From: JAWKWH01 sp041397625
GTDB lineage: Bacteria; Pseudomonadota; Alphaproteobacteria; Rhizobiales; Rhizobiaceae
Length of the DNA: 64,000 nucleotides
Direction of reading: 5' to 3'
NCBI GenBank assembly: GCA_041397625.1
Contig: JAWKWH010000001.1
Coordinates: 372,001 to 436,000 of the forward strand
Shown: piece after piece, positions 46,050-53,912 of the stretch
Position numbering within the stretch: the first letter of the stretch is position 1
Layout: every line of letters starts with the position of its first letter
Made by a program: the position numbers and the translations under genes
The notes under the pieces: model-generated
The model's database searches: none
The model's input: only the letters and a program-made list of their open reading frames with translations
What the model was told of the DNA's origin: nothing

Positions 46050-47975
46050 TCAGGCCGCCCGCGGCTCGACGAGCATGCGGCCGCGCATCTCCATGTGCAG
46101 CGCGTGGCAGAACCACTGGCAGTAGAACCAGTGCACGCCCGGACGGTCGGCGGTGAACGTCACCGAGGCCGTCGCCTGCGGCGCCACTTCCATCGCGACG
46201 CCGAAGTTCGACAGCGTGAAGCCGTGGGTCAGGTCGTCGATCTCGTCCAGGTTGGTGACATAGACCGTCACCTCGTCGCCCTGCTTCACGGTGAACTGCT
46301 CGATCGAGAACTGCGGCGCGACCGAGAACATGTAGACCCGCACCTTGTTGCCGTCGCGGATCGGCTCGTCGGCGCCGTCCTCGAGGACCACGCCGTCGGC
46401 CGCCGCCTGGCGTCGCGCTTCCTCCCACATCGGATCGTCTCGGTCCCAGACGATCTGCGGATTGACCTTCGAACGGTGCACGAGGATGGAATCATGCGGC
46501 TCGGCGAAGGTCGCCCCGTCGTGGACCACCTTCATCTCGTCCGACGAGATATCGATGAGTTGTTCGCATTCGGGCTTGAGCGGCCCGACATTGAGGAACC
46601 TGTCCTTGGAGAACTTGTTCATCGAGATGAGCCACTTGCCGTCGGCTTCCGCGGTCTCGCCCATCGAGGTCGAGTTGTGGCCGGGCTGGTAGTGCACGTC
46701 GACCTTGGAAATGATCGGGTCGACATTCTCGCCACTATAGGCCCGGATCGCCTTGTCGATGTTCCACTTGGCCACCTGGCTGTCGAGGAACAGCGTGGTG
46801 AACGCGTTGCCCTGGCCGTCGAAGGCCGTGTGCAGCGGACCGAGACCGAGTTCCGGCTCGGCGACGATGCACGAGCGCGGCTCGGCGTTGTCCGAAAACA
46901 GGGCGTCCACCTTGGTCACGTCGATGACCGAAACCGTCGGCGACAGTTTGCCGTTGATGACGACATGCTTCTTGTCGGGTGCGGTGTTGACGCCGTGGGG
47001 GGAGTTAGGGATCGGCACGTAGCGGGTATATTTCGAATGTGCCGACTTCCGCCCGTCCAGGACCTTGACGCCGTTCAGCTCCTGGTAGTCTCCCGCGGCA
47101 ACGCCCGCCTCGATCGCCTTGATGTCGAAGATCACCACATGGTCGGTCTCCGAGGCCGTCATCTCGGCCAGGTTCATGCCCATCTCGGAATTGTAGGACG
47201 AGGCAAATGCGTATTTGCCCTGGTAGTCGCAGTCGACATTGTCGAGGTTGCCCGAGACGATCACCTGCCACGAGACGGTCATGGTGTCGCCGTCGATGGC
47301 CGTGAAGATGTTCACATACTTGTCCGGCTCGTCGAGGATCATGCCGTCATTGACCAGCGGCGCCTCGTGCTCGCCATTGGCGAAGATGTAGCCCGTGCGC
47401 GGATATTTCTGCGGCCGCATGCCGTGGATGTCCTTGGCATTGGGGATCTCGATGATCTTGTCGCATTTCATCACGTCGCACCGCACGCGCGCCACGCGGG
47501 TGTTGGCCTTGTCGTTCATGAACAGGTAGCGGCCGTCATAGGTGCCGTCGGTAAACGACATGTGCGGATGGTGCAGGTCGCCATTGTCGTAGGTCTTCTT
47601 GCCGTTTGCGGCGAGATAGGCCTTCGTCTCCGGCAGCAGGCCTTCGGTCAGGATCTTCAGCGACTCGTTGGTCTGTCCCCAGCCGGTCGCCGAACAGCGA
47701 TTGAACACCGGAACACGCATCAGTTCGCGCATGGACGGTACGCCTAAGATACGCAGTTCGCCGCTCTGGCCGGACGACCAGAAGCCGTAATATTCGTCCA
47801 ACTGGCCCGGTTCCAGATGCGACGACATGCCTGCCTGGGCATGGGCCGGCGTCACCAGCGATCCGGACAGCAACGCGCCTCCCGCGCCCGTGCCCGCGAG
47901 CACCGCGCCGGTCGCCGACGCCGTCATCAGGTCGCGGCGCGACAATCCTTTCAGTTTCTCTTTCGTCTTGCTCAT
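46050..47975 (-). CDS. nosZ: nitrous oxide reductase, clade I
   Basis: 641 residues. A Tat signal (LSRRDLMTASATGAVLAGT) marks clade I NosZ. The CuZ-site motif is DLHHPHMSF near residue 155. The CuA cupredoxin domain closes the protein with YCQWFCHALHMEMRGRM, which carries the two Cys, Trp, His and Met ligands. It reduces N2O to N2 in the periplasm, receiving electrons from pseudoazurin or cytochrome c. AGGAGAG precedes the ATG at 47975. It lies 28 bases after nosR with no separate FNR box seen. Confidence 0.97.
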   Translation of the reverse strand: MSKTKEKLKGLSRRDLMTASATGAVLAGTGAGGALLSGSLVTPAHAQAGMSSHLEPGQLDEYYGFWSSGQSGELRILGVPSMRELMRVPVFNRCSATGWGQTNESLKILTEGLLPETKAYLAANGKKTYDNGDLHHPHMSFTDGTYDGRYLFMNDKANTRVARVRCDVMKCDKIIEIPNAKDIHGMRPQKYPRTGYIFANGEHEAPLVNDGMILDEPDKYVNIFTAIDGDTMTVSWQVIVSGNLDNVDCDYQGKYAFASSYNSEMGMNLAEMTASETDHVVIFDIKAIEAGVAAGDYQELNGVKVLDGRKSAHSKYTRYVPIPNSPHGVNTAPDKKHVVINGKLSPTVSVIDVTKVDALFSDNAEPRSCIVAEPELGLGPLHTAFDGQGNAFTTLFLDSQVAKWNIDKAIRAYSGENVDPIISKVDVHYQPGHNSTSMGETAEADGKWLISMNKFSKDRFLNVGPLKPECEQLIDISSDEMKVVHDGATFAEPHDSILVHRSKVNPQIVWDRDDPMWEEARRQAAADGVVLEDGADEPIRDGNKVRVYMFSVAPQFSIEQFTVKQGDEVTVYVTNLDEIDDLTHGFTLSNFGVAMEVAPQATASVTFTADRPGVHWFYCQWFCHALHMEMRGRMLVEPRAA

Positions 47976-48003
47976 CGGTCTCTCCTTTCTGGATCCGAGT
48001 CTT

Positions 48004-50175
48004 TCACTTCGCCGCCCCTGCCTCCGCGGCGGCTTCCCCAATCGGTCTGTTTCGCTTCTCGAAACGCGCCCGCTTCTCCGCCTTCTTGATGCAGACGGGG
48101 CATTTCGACGCGCTCTGGTAGAGCACCTGGCAATGCAGGCACTGGTGGCATTCGTTCGGGTTGATATTGCCTTCCGGGTGGATGGCCTGGACCATGCACT
48201 CCTTGGCGCAGCGCGCGCACGGATTGCCGCATTCGCGGTAGCGTTTCAGCCAGTCGAACATGCGCAACCGCGCCGGAATGGCGAGCGCGGCGCCGAGCGG
48301 GCACAGATAGCGGCAGTAGAACCGCTCGATGAACAGGCCAGCAGTCAGCAGCCCGACCGCGAACAGCACGTACGGCCAGTCGCGCTGGAACTTCAGGATG
48401 ATCGCGGTCTTGAACGGCTCGACTTCGGCATAGCGTTCGGCCATCTCGAGCGAGTAGAGCGAAAGACCGAACAGGCCGAGGAAGATCATGTACTTGATCG
48501 GCCACAGGCGTTCGTGCAGTCCCCAGGGAACGGTGTATTGTGGAATGCGGGCGAGCTTGGCGAGCCTGTTTACAAGCTCCTGAAGCGCTCCAAACGGGCA
48601 CAGCCAGCCGCAAAAGACGCCGCGGCCCCAGAACAATAGCGACGCCGCCACCGAGAACCACAGCACGAAGACCAACGGGTCCATGAGAAAGGCCGACCAG
48701 GAGAACTGGGTGGTGACGGCCGAGAAGAACGCCAGCACGTTGACCACCGACAATTGCGCATTGGCATACCAGCCGAGGAAGACGAGGGTGAAAGTCAGGA
48801 AGCCGATGCGAAACCAGAATGTGACGGGCTCGCTGCGCGTGAGCTGCATCTGGAAGAAGAATGCAGCCGTCAGCACCCCGATCGCGGCCAGCAATATCGA
48901 GACCTCGACTTTCTTCTGCAGCCAGATGCGCTGCCACAAATGGGTCAACTGGTCCGGCGGCGTATCCACCAATGCGCCGTCGATCGCGGGCGGAGCCGGA
49001 TTCGGCGGCGGGTTGACGGCCCGCAGAAACCGGTCCGGCACCCGGTAGCCGAGATCAAAGGTCACGAAGACCTTGTCGATGGCGCCGACCGCGCGCTGCA
49101 CCAGCAACTGCAGGCGGAACGGCTCGGCGGGGTCGAACGCCATCTCCGCCGGGATCTTGAAGATGTCCATCTCTTCGAACGACGGTGCGCCGGCGGCGGC
49201 GATGGCGCCCAGGCGGCGATGCTGATAGTCGAAGAAACGGGAAGAGGCGTCGCCCTGGATCAGCTGGATGCGGTCGAATATTCCGCCGCGCACATAGCCC
49301 GATCCCTTGAAGGAATAGCTGCCCCGTCCGGTAACGAGGATCGCGTGTTCGCCCTCCTTGAGCCAGTCGAGCAGGTTGGCGTATTCCGCCTCGCCAAGCA
49401 GGCTCGCTCCGATTTCCGGAACGCTGACGAGGGCGAGATTGAGGTCGATGAACGTCTGGTCGGCCGGCCCTTTTTCGGGTCGTGCGATCGCGCGCTCGTC
49501 GCCGGTCGCCGCAAACGCCTCGTTGATCTGGCTGTTGTCCAGCCTGAGCGACCTGATCGAACCGTCGCCGGCCAGCAACTGCCAGTCCGAGCGCGCGGGA
49601 TCGGGATCGGCGATCAACTCCCTGGACGGACCGCTGTCGATTTCCTTGGTCAACCCGCCCAGGCCGAGCGCCCGCGCAACCTTCAGGCCGGCCCGGATGA
49701 TCGAGTCGTCGATGATCATGATGGTCACCGTGGCGCCCGACACGATGTCGAGGTCATGGACCGATCCGTCGGCCTCGGCCTCCTTGATCAGGTCGACGCC
49801 GGCGTAGCCTTCGGTGACTGCCCTTATCTTCGCTTCCGGGATGCCGATCAGCACGATGGGCTCGGAATGCTTGACCAGCTTCACGCCGGTAATCCTGGCC
49901 TGCTTGTCGACGCCCATGACGATATGGATCGGCTTGCCGGAATAGCCGGTGGTCGTGACGAAATCGGAGGTCAGGAAGACATAGCCGATGATCTCGCCAT
50001 TCTTCATGGCCGGCACGACGGGTACGTCGTCGAGCATGCGGCCGTAGGTCTCGGCGTCCGGCACGATCTGCGAAACCGGCGCGTCATCGAGGAACTGGTT
50101 GAGCAAAGGCTCCGCGCGGGCCGCGCCGGCGCCCGCGATCATGAACAATGTGACGATCAGTGCGAACAGTCGCAT
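48004..50175 (-). CDS. nosR: NosR, membrane-bound flavo-iron-sulfur protein for N2O reduction
   Basis: 723 residues. A signal peptide (residues 1-22) leads to a periplasmic FMN-binding domain whose flavinylation site is DIVSGATVTIM (Thr about 149). Six or so membrane helices follow with CGWLCPFGALQELV. A C-terminal polyferredoxin segment carries CGNPCARCAKEC and CHQCLHCQVL. NosR passes electrons towards NosZ and is needed for its expression. FMN attachment is by NosX. An in-frame TTG lies directly before the ATG at 50175. A TTG-N8-CAA box lies about 62 bases upstream. Confidence 0.95.
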   Translation of the reverse strand: MRLFALIVTLFMIAGAGAARAEPLLNQFLDDAPVSQIVPDAETYGRMLDDVPVVPAMKNGEIIGYVFLTSDFVTTTGYSGKPIHIVMGVDKQARITGVKLVKHSEPIVLIGIPEAKIRAVTEGYAGVDLIKEAEADGSVHDLDIVSGATVTIMIIDDSIIRAGLKVARALGLGGLTKEIDSGPSRELIADPDPARSDWQLLAGDGSIRSLRLDNSQINEAFAATGDERAIARPEKGPADQTFIDLNLALVSVPEIGASLLGEAEYANLLDWLKEGEHAILVTGRGSYSFKGSGYVRGGIFDRIQLIQGDASSRFFDYQHRRLGAIAAAGAPSFEEMDIFKIPAEMAFDPAEPFRLQLLVQRAVGAIDKVFVTFDLGYRVPDRFLRAVNPPPNPAPPAIDGALVDTPPDQLTHLWQRIWLQKKVEVSILLAAIGVLTAAFFFQMQLTRSEPVTFWFRIGFLTFTLVFLGWYANAQLSVVNVLAFFSAVTTQFSWSAFLMDPLVFVLWFSVAASLLFWGRGVFCGWLCPFGALQELVNRLAKLARIPQYTVPWGLHERLWPIKYMIFLGLFGLSLYSLEMAERYAEVEPFKTAIILKFQRDWPYVLFAVGLLTAGLFIERFYCRYLCPLGAALAIPARLRMFDWLKRYRECGNPCARCAKECMVQAIHPEGNINPNECHQCLHCQVLYQSASKCPVCIKKAEKRARFEKRNRPIGEAAAEAGAAK

Positions 50176-50236
50176 CAAAGAACCCGCGCTCCCATCCTGT
50201 GGAGCGGGATCCTAGAATTGCCGGCGGATGATATCG

Positions 50237-50250
50237 TTGCGCGTGAGCAA
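50237..50250 (-). promoter_or_regulatory. FNR/NnrR-like box upstream of nosR
   Basis: On the minus strand TTGCT-cacg-CGCAA has the TTG-N8-CAA core of Crp/Fnr-family sites. It lies in the 121-base gap between the protease gene and nosR, at a distance suited to activation of the nos operon. The DNR-like regulator encoded at 40187-40882 is the obvious candidate to bind it. Confidence 0.5.
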
Positions 50251-50296
50251 ATTCAGGCGACAACGCCGTATGGCTGGATGGGTCCGAAACCTGACG

Positions 50297-51322
50297 CTAG
50301 AGTCCGGTCTTTTCCCTGATCCAGTCGCGATAGCGGCTGATACGCGTATAGACGCCGAATGCATTGCGGTGGCCGCAGGCGACATTCGAATCGAGCGGTC
50401 CATCGCCCCAGCTGACGATACCGACCTGCGCCGGGCCGCCGTCGTCCGTGGTGAACAGCGGCCCGCCACTGTCGCCGTTGCAGGCATCGCGCACGCCCGA
50501 TTCGGTGCCGGCGCACAGCATATTCTCGGTCAGCGGGTCACCCATGTTCTGCGCGATCGCGGCGGTGGCCGTTTCGATGTCGTCGCCGCTGATGCGCAGG
50601 CGCGGCGAAAACTCCCGCAGCAGATTGGCGAGATCCTTCCGGTAGATTTCCTTCATGCCAGAATTGCAGCTGTCGTTCGGCTTGAGCTCGATTTCCGTCT
50701 GCATCAGGTTGGCAGGAAAATTGCCGTCTTCCATGCGGCCCCAGCCGATCACGGTCGCCGTGCCGTCGTCGGCGACCGCGTCGGCAATCCTGATGGCCGG
50801 CGCTTTTGCCGGCGAGGCGAGGCGGATCAGACCGATATCGTTGTCGAGCGTCCTCATCGAGTAGTTCGCGTTAACGATCACTTCGGCGGCGGGAATACGC
50901 GTACCATCCGTCAGCGCGGTGGCGCCGACAAGAACCGTGATCAGTTCGGCCGGAACCGGCTCTTCACCGTCGACCAGGCAGTGGGCGGCGGTCAGGACCC
51001 ATTCGGATGAGATCAGGCTGCCGCCGCAGAACTGTGCGTCGAACTGCGATTCGTCGCTCTCGTCGAGCATCTCTGTTGTCAGCAGGGCTACCTGGAACGG
51101 CCAGGCGTCCTTGGCCGCCTGCGTGCCGCCGAACACGCGCGGCAGTTCGCCATTCATCGCCTGGCGCTGGGCACGGCGTGCTTCCGGTGTCTTGGCCATC
51201 GGCGACTGTACAGCCGCCGTTCCGGCGTTCTGCGCCGAAACGATTCCCGACGACAACGGCAGTATTGTCGCGGCTAGAAGCGTTGCGATGATTCCAGATT
51301 TGGTCCGGCCGGCATTTTTCAT
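50297..51322 (-). CDS. exported trypsin-like serine protease (S1A zymogen)
   Basis: 341 residues. A signal peptide (GIIATLLAATILPLSSGIVSA) precedes a pro-segment and then the activation site LPR-VFGGTQ (Arg about 62). The triad is His in LTAAHC (about 114), Asp in DNDIGLI (about 162) and Ser in NGDSGGP (about 285). An Asp sits six residues before the catalytic Ser (DACNGDS), the position that gives trypsin its Arg/Lys specificity. It therefore looks like a true zymogen needing cleavage after Arg. The ATG at 51322 has GGGAG upstream. It is divergent from the V8-like protease; its 3' end faces the nosR promoter. Confidence 0.9.
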   Translation of the reverse strand: MKNAGRTKSGIIATLLAATILPLSSGIVSAQNAGTAAVQSPMAKTPEARRAQRQAMNGELPRVFGGTQAAKDAWPFQVALLTTEMLDESDESQFDAQFCGGSLISSEWVLTAAHCLVDGEEPVPAELITVLVGATALTDGTRIPAAEVIVNANYSMRTLDNDIGLIRLASPAKAPAIRIADAVADDGTATVIGWGRMEDGNFPANLMQTEIELKPNDSCNSGMKEIYRKDLANLLREFSPRLRISGDDIETATAAIAQNMGDPLTENMLCAGTESGVRDACNGDSGGPLFTTDDGGPAQVGIVSWGDGPLDSNVACGHRNAFGVYTRISRYRDWIREKTGL

Positions 51323-51430
51323 GGAGGTCTCCCGAGACTTTCCGCTGTCGCGATTCTTGGCGATGGGCGCATGAGTTTGACAAACATGCAATATGCCAGC
51401 GGTTTATCCGGAACAATGTGGAAAATAATT

Positions 51431-51438
51431 TGACGTCA
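51431..51438. promoter_or_regulatory. TGACGTCA palindrome between the two divergent protease genes
   Basis: The perfect 8-base palindrome TGACGTCA stands in the 295-base space between the trypsin-like gene (start 51322, minus) and the V8-like gene (start 51618, plus). The same 8 bases form the core of the palindrome upstream of the caspase gene at 56129-56142. Apart from this site I see no gene or RNA in the space. Shared regulation is an inference. Confidence 0.4.
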
Positions 51439-51617
51439 CGGCAATTTTGCCCGACCGTTCGACGGTGTCCCCTCTCGGGGTCCCGTCGGATATCCGATCG
51501 CGGCCTTACGGTGTCTTCGGCATGGTATTTTCATGTCGATCACGATGTGAACAAACTTCGCATTCTACCTGTGCCGCATCGTTGACTTTGGGCTTGATGA
51601 AATTGGGAGAGTCTCGA

Positions 51618-52682
51618 ATGAAAGCCAGCTATCTTAATTGGTCGGTCTCGGCCGCCGCACTGTCGGTGGCCGCGGTCCTGCTTGCCGTGCCGGCTATGGC
51701 GCAGACGTCGGGCGGCAGCTCGGGCAGCGCCGACGCCGAATCGGCCAGGGCGGCGCCTGGCGGCGCCGAGTTGAGCCGCGACGCCACGCCGCTTGATCCG
51801 CCGAAGATTTCCGAAGACGAGGTCAGCCGCGGAGCACCTCCCGGCGATCCGGCTGAAATCTTGAAGGGCTTCGGCACGGTGTCTCGCGCCAAGAATGGCG
51901 AGGAGACGCGTGAGCCCCCAAGTGAGGAGATCAGGCGGGCGCTCGATGGCGCCGGGCTGGACCCGGCCTTCTTCGACAACGACAGCGAGACATCGAGGCA
52001 GGTGATCGACGGCGATGACCGCGTCCAGATCACCTCCACCAAGAAGTATCCCTTCCGGACCATCGGCCTGCTGCAGAGCGAGGATTCGCAGGGCAATTTC
52101 GGTACCTGCTCGGCGACGCTGATCGGCCCGAGGACGATCATCACCGCCGCCCACTGCCTCTACAATCATGACAAGGGCGGTTGGAACGCCGACTTCCTGT
52201 TTGCGGCCGGCCTCAACGGCATGGACGACGCGCCCTATGGCGTTGTCGGTTGGGAAAATGCCTACATCCTTCAGGGCTTTATCGACAACTATCAGGGCTA
52301 TTACGGTTCGGTCGTTCCCTGGGATCTCGGCGTGGTCATTCTCGACCAGCCGATCGGCGACCAGATCGGCTGGTTGGGCTTCGGCCACGTCCCGAGTCTC
52401 GGTGATTTCACCGCCAATATCGTCGGCTATCCGGGCGACAAGCCAGCCGGCACGATGTGGCGGGCGAGCTGCGACGTCGGTTCGGCGGATGTCGAGGACA
52501 TCAACCTGTTCTATGACTGCGACACCTATCCCGGTTCCAGCGGAAGCTCGATCTACATCTACAACTCGCAGAACAAGGATCGGCTGATCGTTGGCGTGAA
52601 CGTTGCCGAGACGGAGACCTTCAATATCGGTGTCCGGCTGAACGAGGCCTACTTCAACTGGGTTCTCGGGCTGCGCAAATAG
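51618..52682 (+). CDS. exported V8/glutamyl-endopeptidase-like serine protease
   Basis: 354 residues. A signal peptide (AAALSVAAVLLAVPAMA) is followed by a long acidic, proline-rich pro-region (to about residue 130) and an S1B-type protease domain. The triad is His in ITAAHCLY, Asp in VPWDLGVVIL and Ser in TYPGSSGSSIY. The GSSGS nucleophile loop and NIVGYPGD strand are typical of glutamyl endopeptidases. Specificity for Glu/Asp is expected from the family but cannot be proven here. Start: MKASYLNW at 51618 after GGGAGAG; upstream in-frame codons give no signal peptide. It ends at a hairpin terminator. Confidence 0.88.
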   Translation: MKASYLNWSVSAAALSVAAVLLAVPAMAQTSGGSSGSADAESARAAPGGAELSRDATPLDPPKISEDEVSRGAPPGDPAEILKGFGTVSRAKNGEETREPPSEEIRRALDGAGLDPAFFDNDSETSRQVIDGDDRVQITSTKKYPFRTIGLLQSEDSQGNFGTCSATLIGPRTIITAAHCLYNHDKGGWNADFLFAAGLNGMDDAPYGVVGWENAYILQGFIDNYQGYYGSVVPWDLGVVILDQPIGDQIGWLGFGHVPSLGDFTANIVGYPGDKPAGTMWRASCDVGSADVEDINLFYDCDTYPGSSGSSIYIYNSQNKDRLIVGVNVAETETFNIGVRLNEAYFNWVLGLRK

Positions 52683-52709
52683 TTTCGGTACCGCTCCGGC
52701 GGGTCATCC

Positions 52710-52741
52710 GGCCGGTCCGCTTTGGCGGGCCGGCTTTTTTT
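52710..52741. terminator. terminator between the V8-like protease and the one-TM protein gene
   Basis: The stem GCCGGTCCGC / GCGGGCCGGC (one G-T type mismatch) with a short TTTG loop is followed by seven T on the plus strand. It ends the V8-like protease transcript. The T-run overlaps the stop codon of the convergent minus-strand gene. Confidence 0.8.
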
Positions 52742-53378
52742 ATCGCTTCCGGTTCAGATAGGCCTCGATCGCTTCGCCCATTTTCGGTCGTCCACGCGAC
52801 CTTTCACGGTCGATATAGGTCGAGAAATAGTCCCAGAACGATCGCGCATAGTCGTGGAAGTAGGCATCGGCGACCTCCTCGGAGCACAGGTCCGCGTCGA
52901 CGCAGAACGACACCCGGTTGAGGAAATAGACGACCCGGTCGAACTCGTCGCGGAAATCGCCCAGCGTCATCTCCCCGCCGTTTTCGCTCATCGCCGCGAG
53001 TCCTAACCGGCCGCGATAAACGGCGAGTTCGGCTTCGGAAGGATTGTTGCCGAGCAGGTCCGAATGCTGGCTGTCGAGCGCCTCCAGCCGGTCGCGAACG
53101 GCGCGCTGGGCCTCCTGATAGTTCGGTTGCTCCCAGAGTTGCACCAGTTCCAGCGTTCTTTGAACCCGTTTTTCCTCGCGCTGCTGCATGTATTGCCAGA
53201 CCGAGAAGATGCCGCCGGCGATCAGAAAAACGCGCACCGCCATGCCGGCCCAGGCATAGCCCAGCATGCGCACGTCGCTGGAGGTGAACGGGTTGCTCTC
53301 GGCCTTGATGTCGTGGACGCTCGTATCGGGAAACCCGGAGGTCGATTCGGGCAGGTTTTTGATCTTGCGCGGTTTCAT
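52740..53378 (-). CDS. one-TM protein of unknown function in the caspase operon
   Basis: 212 residues. Residues about 39-60 (LGYAWAGMAVRVFLIAGGIF) form one membrane helix. A basic stretch with QQREEKRVQRTLELVQLWEQ follows and then a mostly helical domain with two close cysteines (FCVDADLCSEEV). The N-terminal 35 residues are polar and probably cytoplasmic or disordered. I do not recognise a named family, though the C-terminal domain recalls small DUF4760-like proteins. Its ATG overlaps the stop of the six-cysteine protein gene by 4 bases, so the two are coupled and lie downstream of the caspase gene. Confidence 0.7.
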   Translation of the reverse strand: MKPRKIKNLPESTSGFPDTSVHDIKAESNPFTSSDVRMLGYAWAGMAVRVFLIAGGIFSVWQYMQQREEKRVQRTLELVQLWEQPNYQEAQRAVRDRLEALDSQHSDLLGNNPSEAELAVYRGRLGLAAMSENGGEMTLGDFRDEFDRVVYFLNRVSFCVDADLCSEEVADAYFHDYARSFWDYFSTYIDRERSRGRPKMGEAIEAYLNRKR

Positions 53379-53800
53379 TCACAATCTTCCAGGGCAATCC
53401 GCGCGGCGGGATCAAGCACCAGATTGTCGTCTTCCAGGTGCTGCTTGAGGCAGGCGAGTTGCGCGCGGGTGATCATGAATGTCACGTTGGGCTCTCCCAC
53501 CGGCGCCTCCGGCATTCTCAGCGCCTCGACGACGCCGCGATCCTGCTCGCCGGGTTCGCCGGCCTGGGCCGGCAGTTCCGGGCAGTCGGTCAGATCGACG
53601 GCGATGGCGCTGCTCTGTCTGGTCTGGAGAACTTCGTACCTGTCGAGGAAACAGGCCGCCAGCCTGCGATCCAGCACCACTTCCCGGTCGCAGATCAGGC
53701 AATCCTTCTCCTGCGCCGCCGCCGTGACGGCCATTGCCGCGGCCAGAGCGGCCGCAACCGAACCCATCGTCACGATCACCGAGGTCATGATCCCGCGCAT
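53375..53800 (-). CDS. small secreted six-cysteine protein in the caspase operon
   Basis: 141 residues. A signal peptide (VTMGSVAAALAAAMAVTAAA) is cut before QEKD. The mature part of about 111 residues has six cysteines at about 34, 37, 50, 73, 117 and 140, enough for three disulfides in the periplasm or outside. CLICDREVV and ITRAQLACLKQHLE are the most structured parts. No family is recognised. It lies 112 bases after the caspase stop and overlaps the one-TM gene. A chaperone, inhibitor or pilot for one of the neighbouring proteases is possible but unproven. Confidence 0.7.
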   Translation of the reverse strand: MRGIMTSVIVTMGSVAAALAAAMAVTAAAQEKDCLICDREVVLDRRLAACFLDRYEVLQTRQSSAIAVDLTDCPELPAQAGEPGEQDRGVVEALRMPEAPVGEPNVTFMITRAQLACLKQHLEDDNLVLDPAARIALEDCE

Positions 53801-53912
53801 GTCATGCCTTCCCGAACCAGCAGGCCGCAGCCCTTGTGGGCGGCGGCAAGAGTTTCACAGTGCGGGGCCGGTCCGCAAGCCCAATTCCCTTGCGCGTGCC
53901 CCGGTTCGCCGA

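Noticed and set aside
44814..47747. Very long plus-strand open frame (977 codons)
   Set aside because: It is antisense to nosD and nosZ, whose proteins are unmistakable; the frame is open because of high GC content. Its translation is rich in Arg, His, Asp and Val, as expected for shadows.
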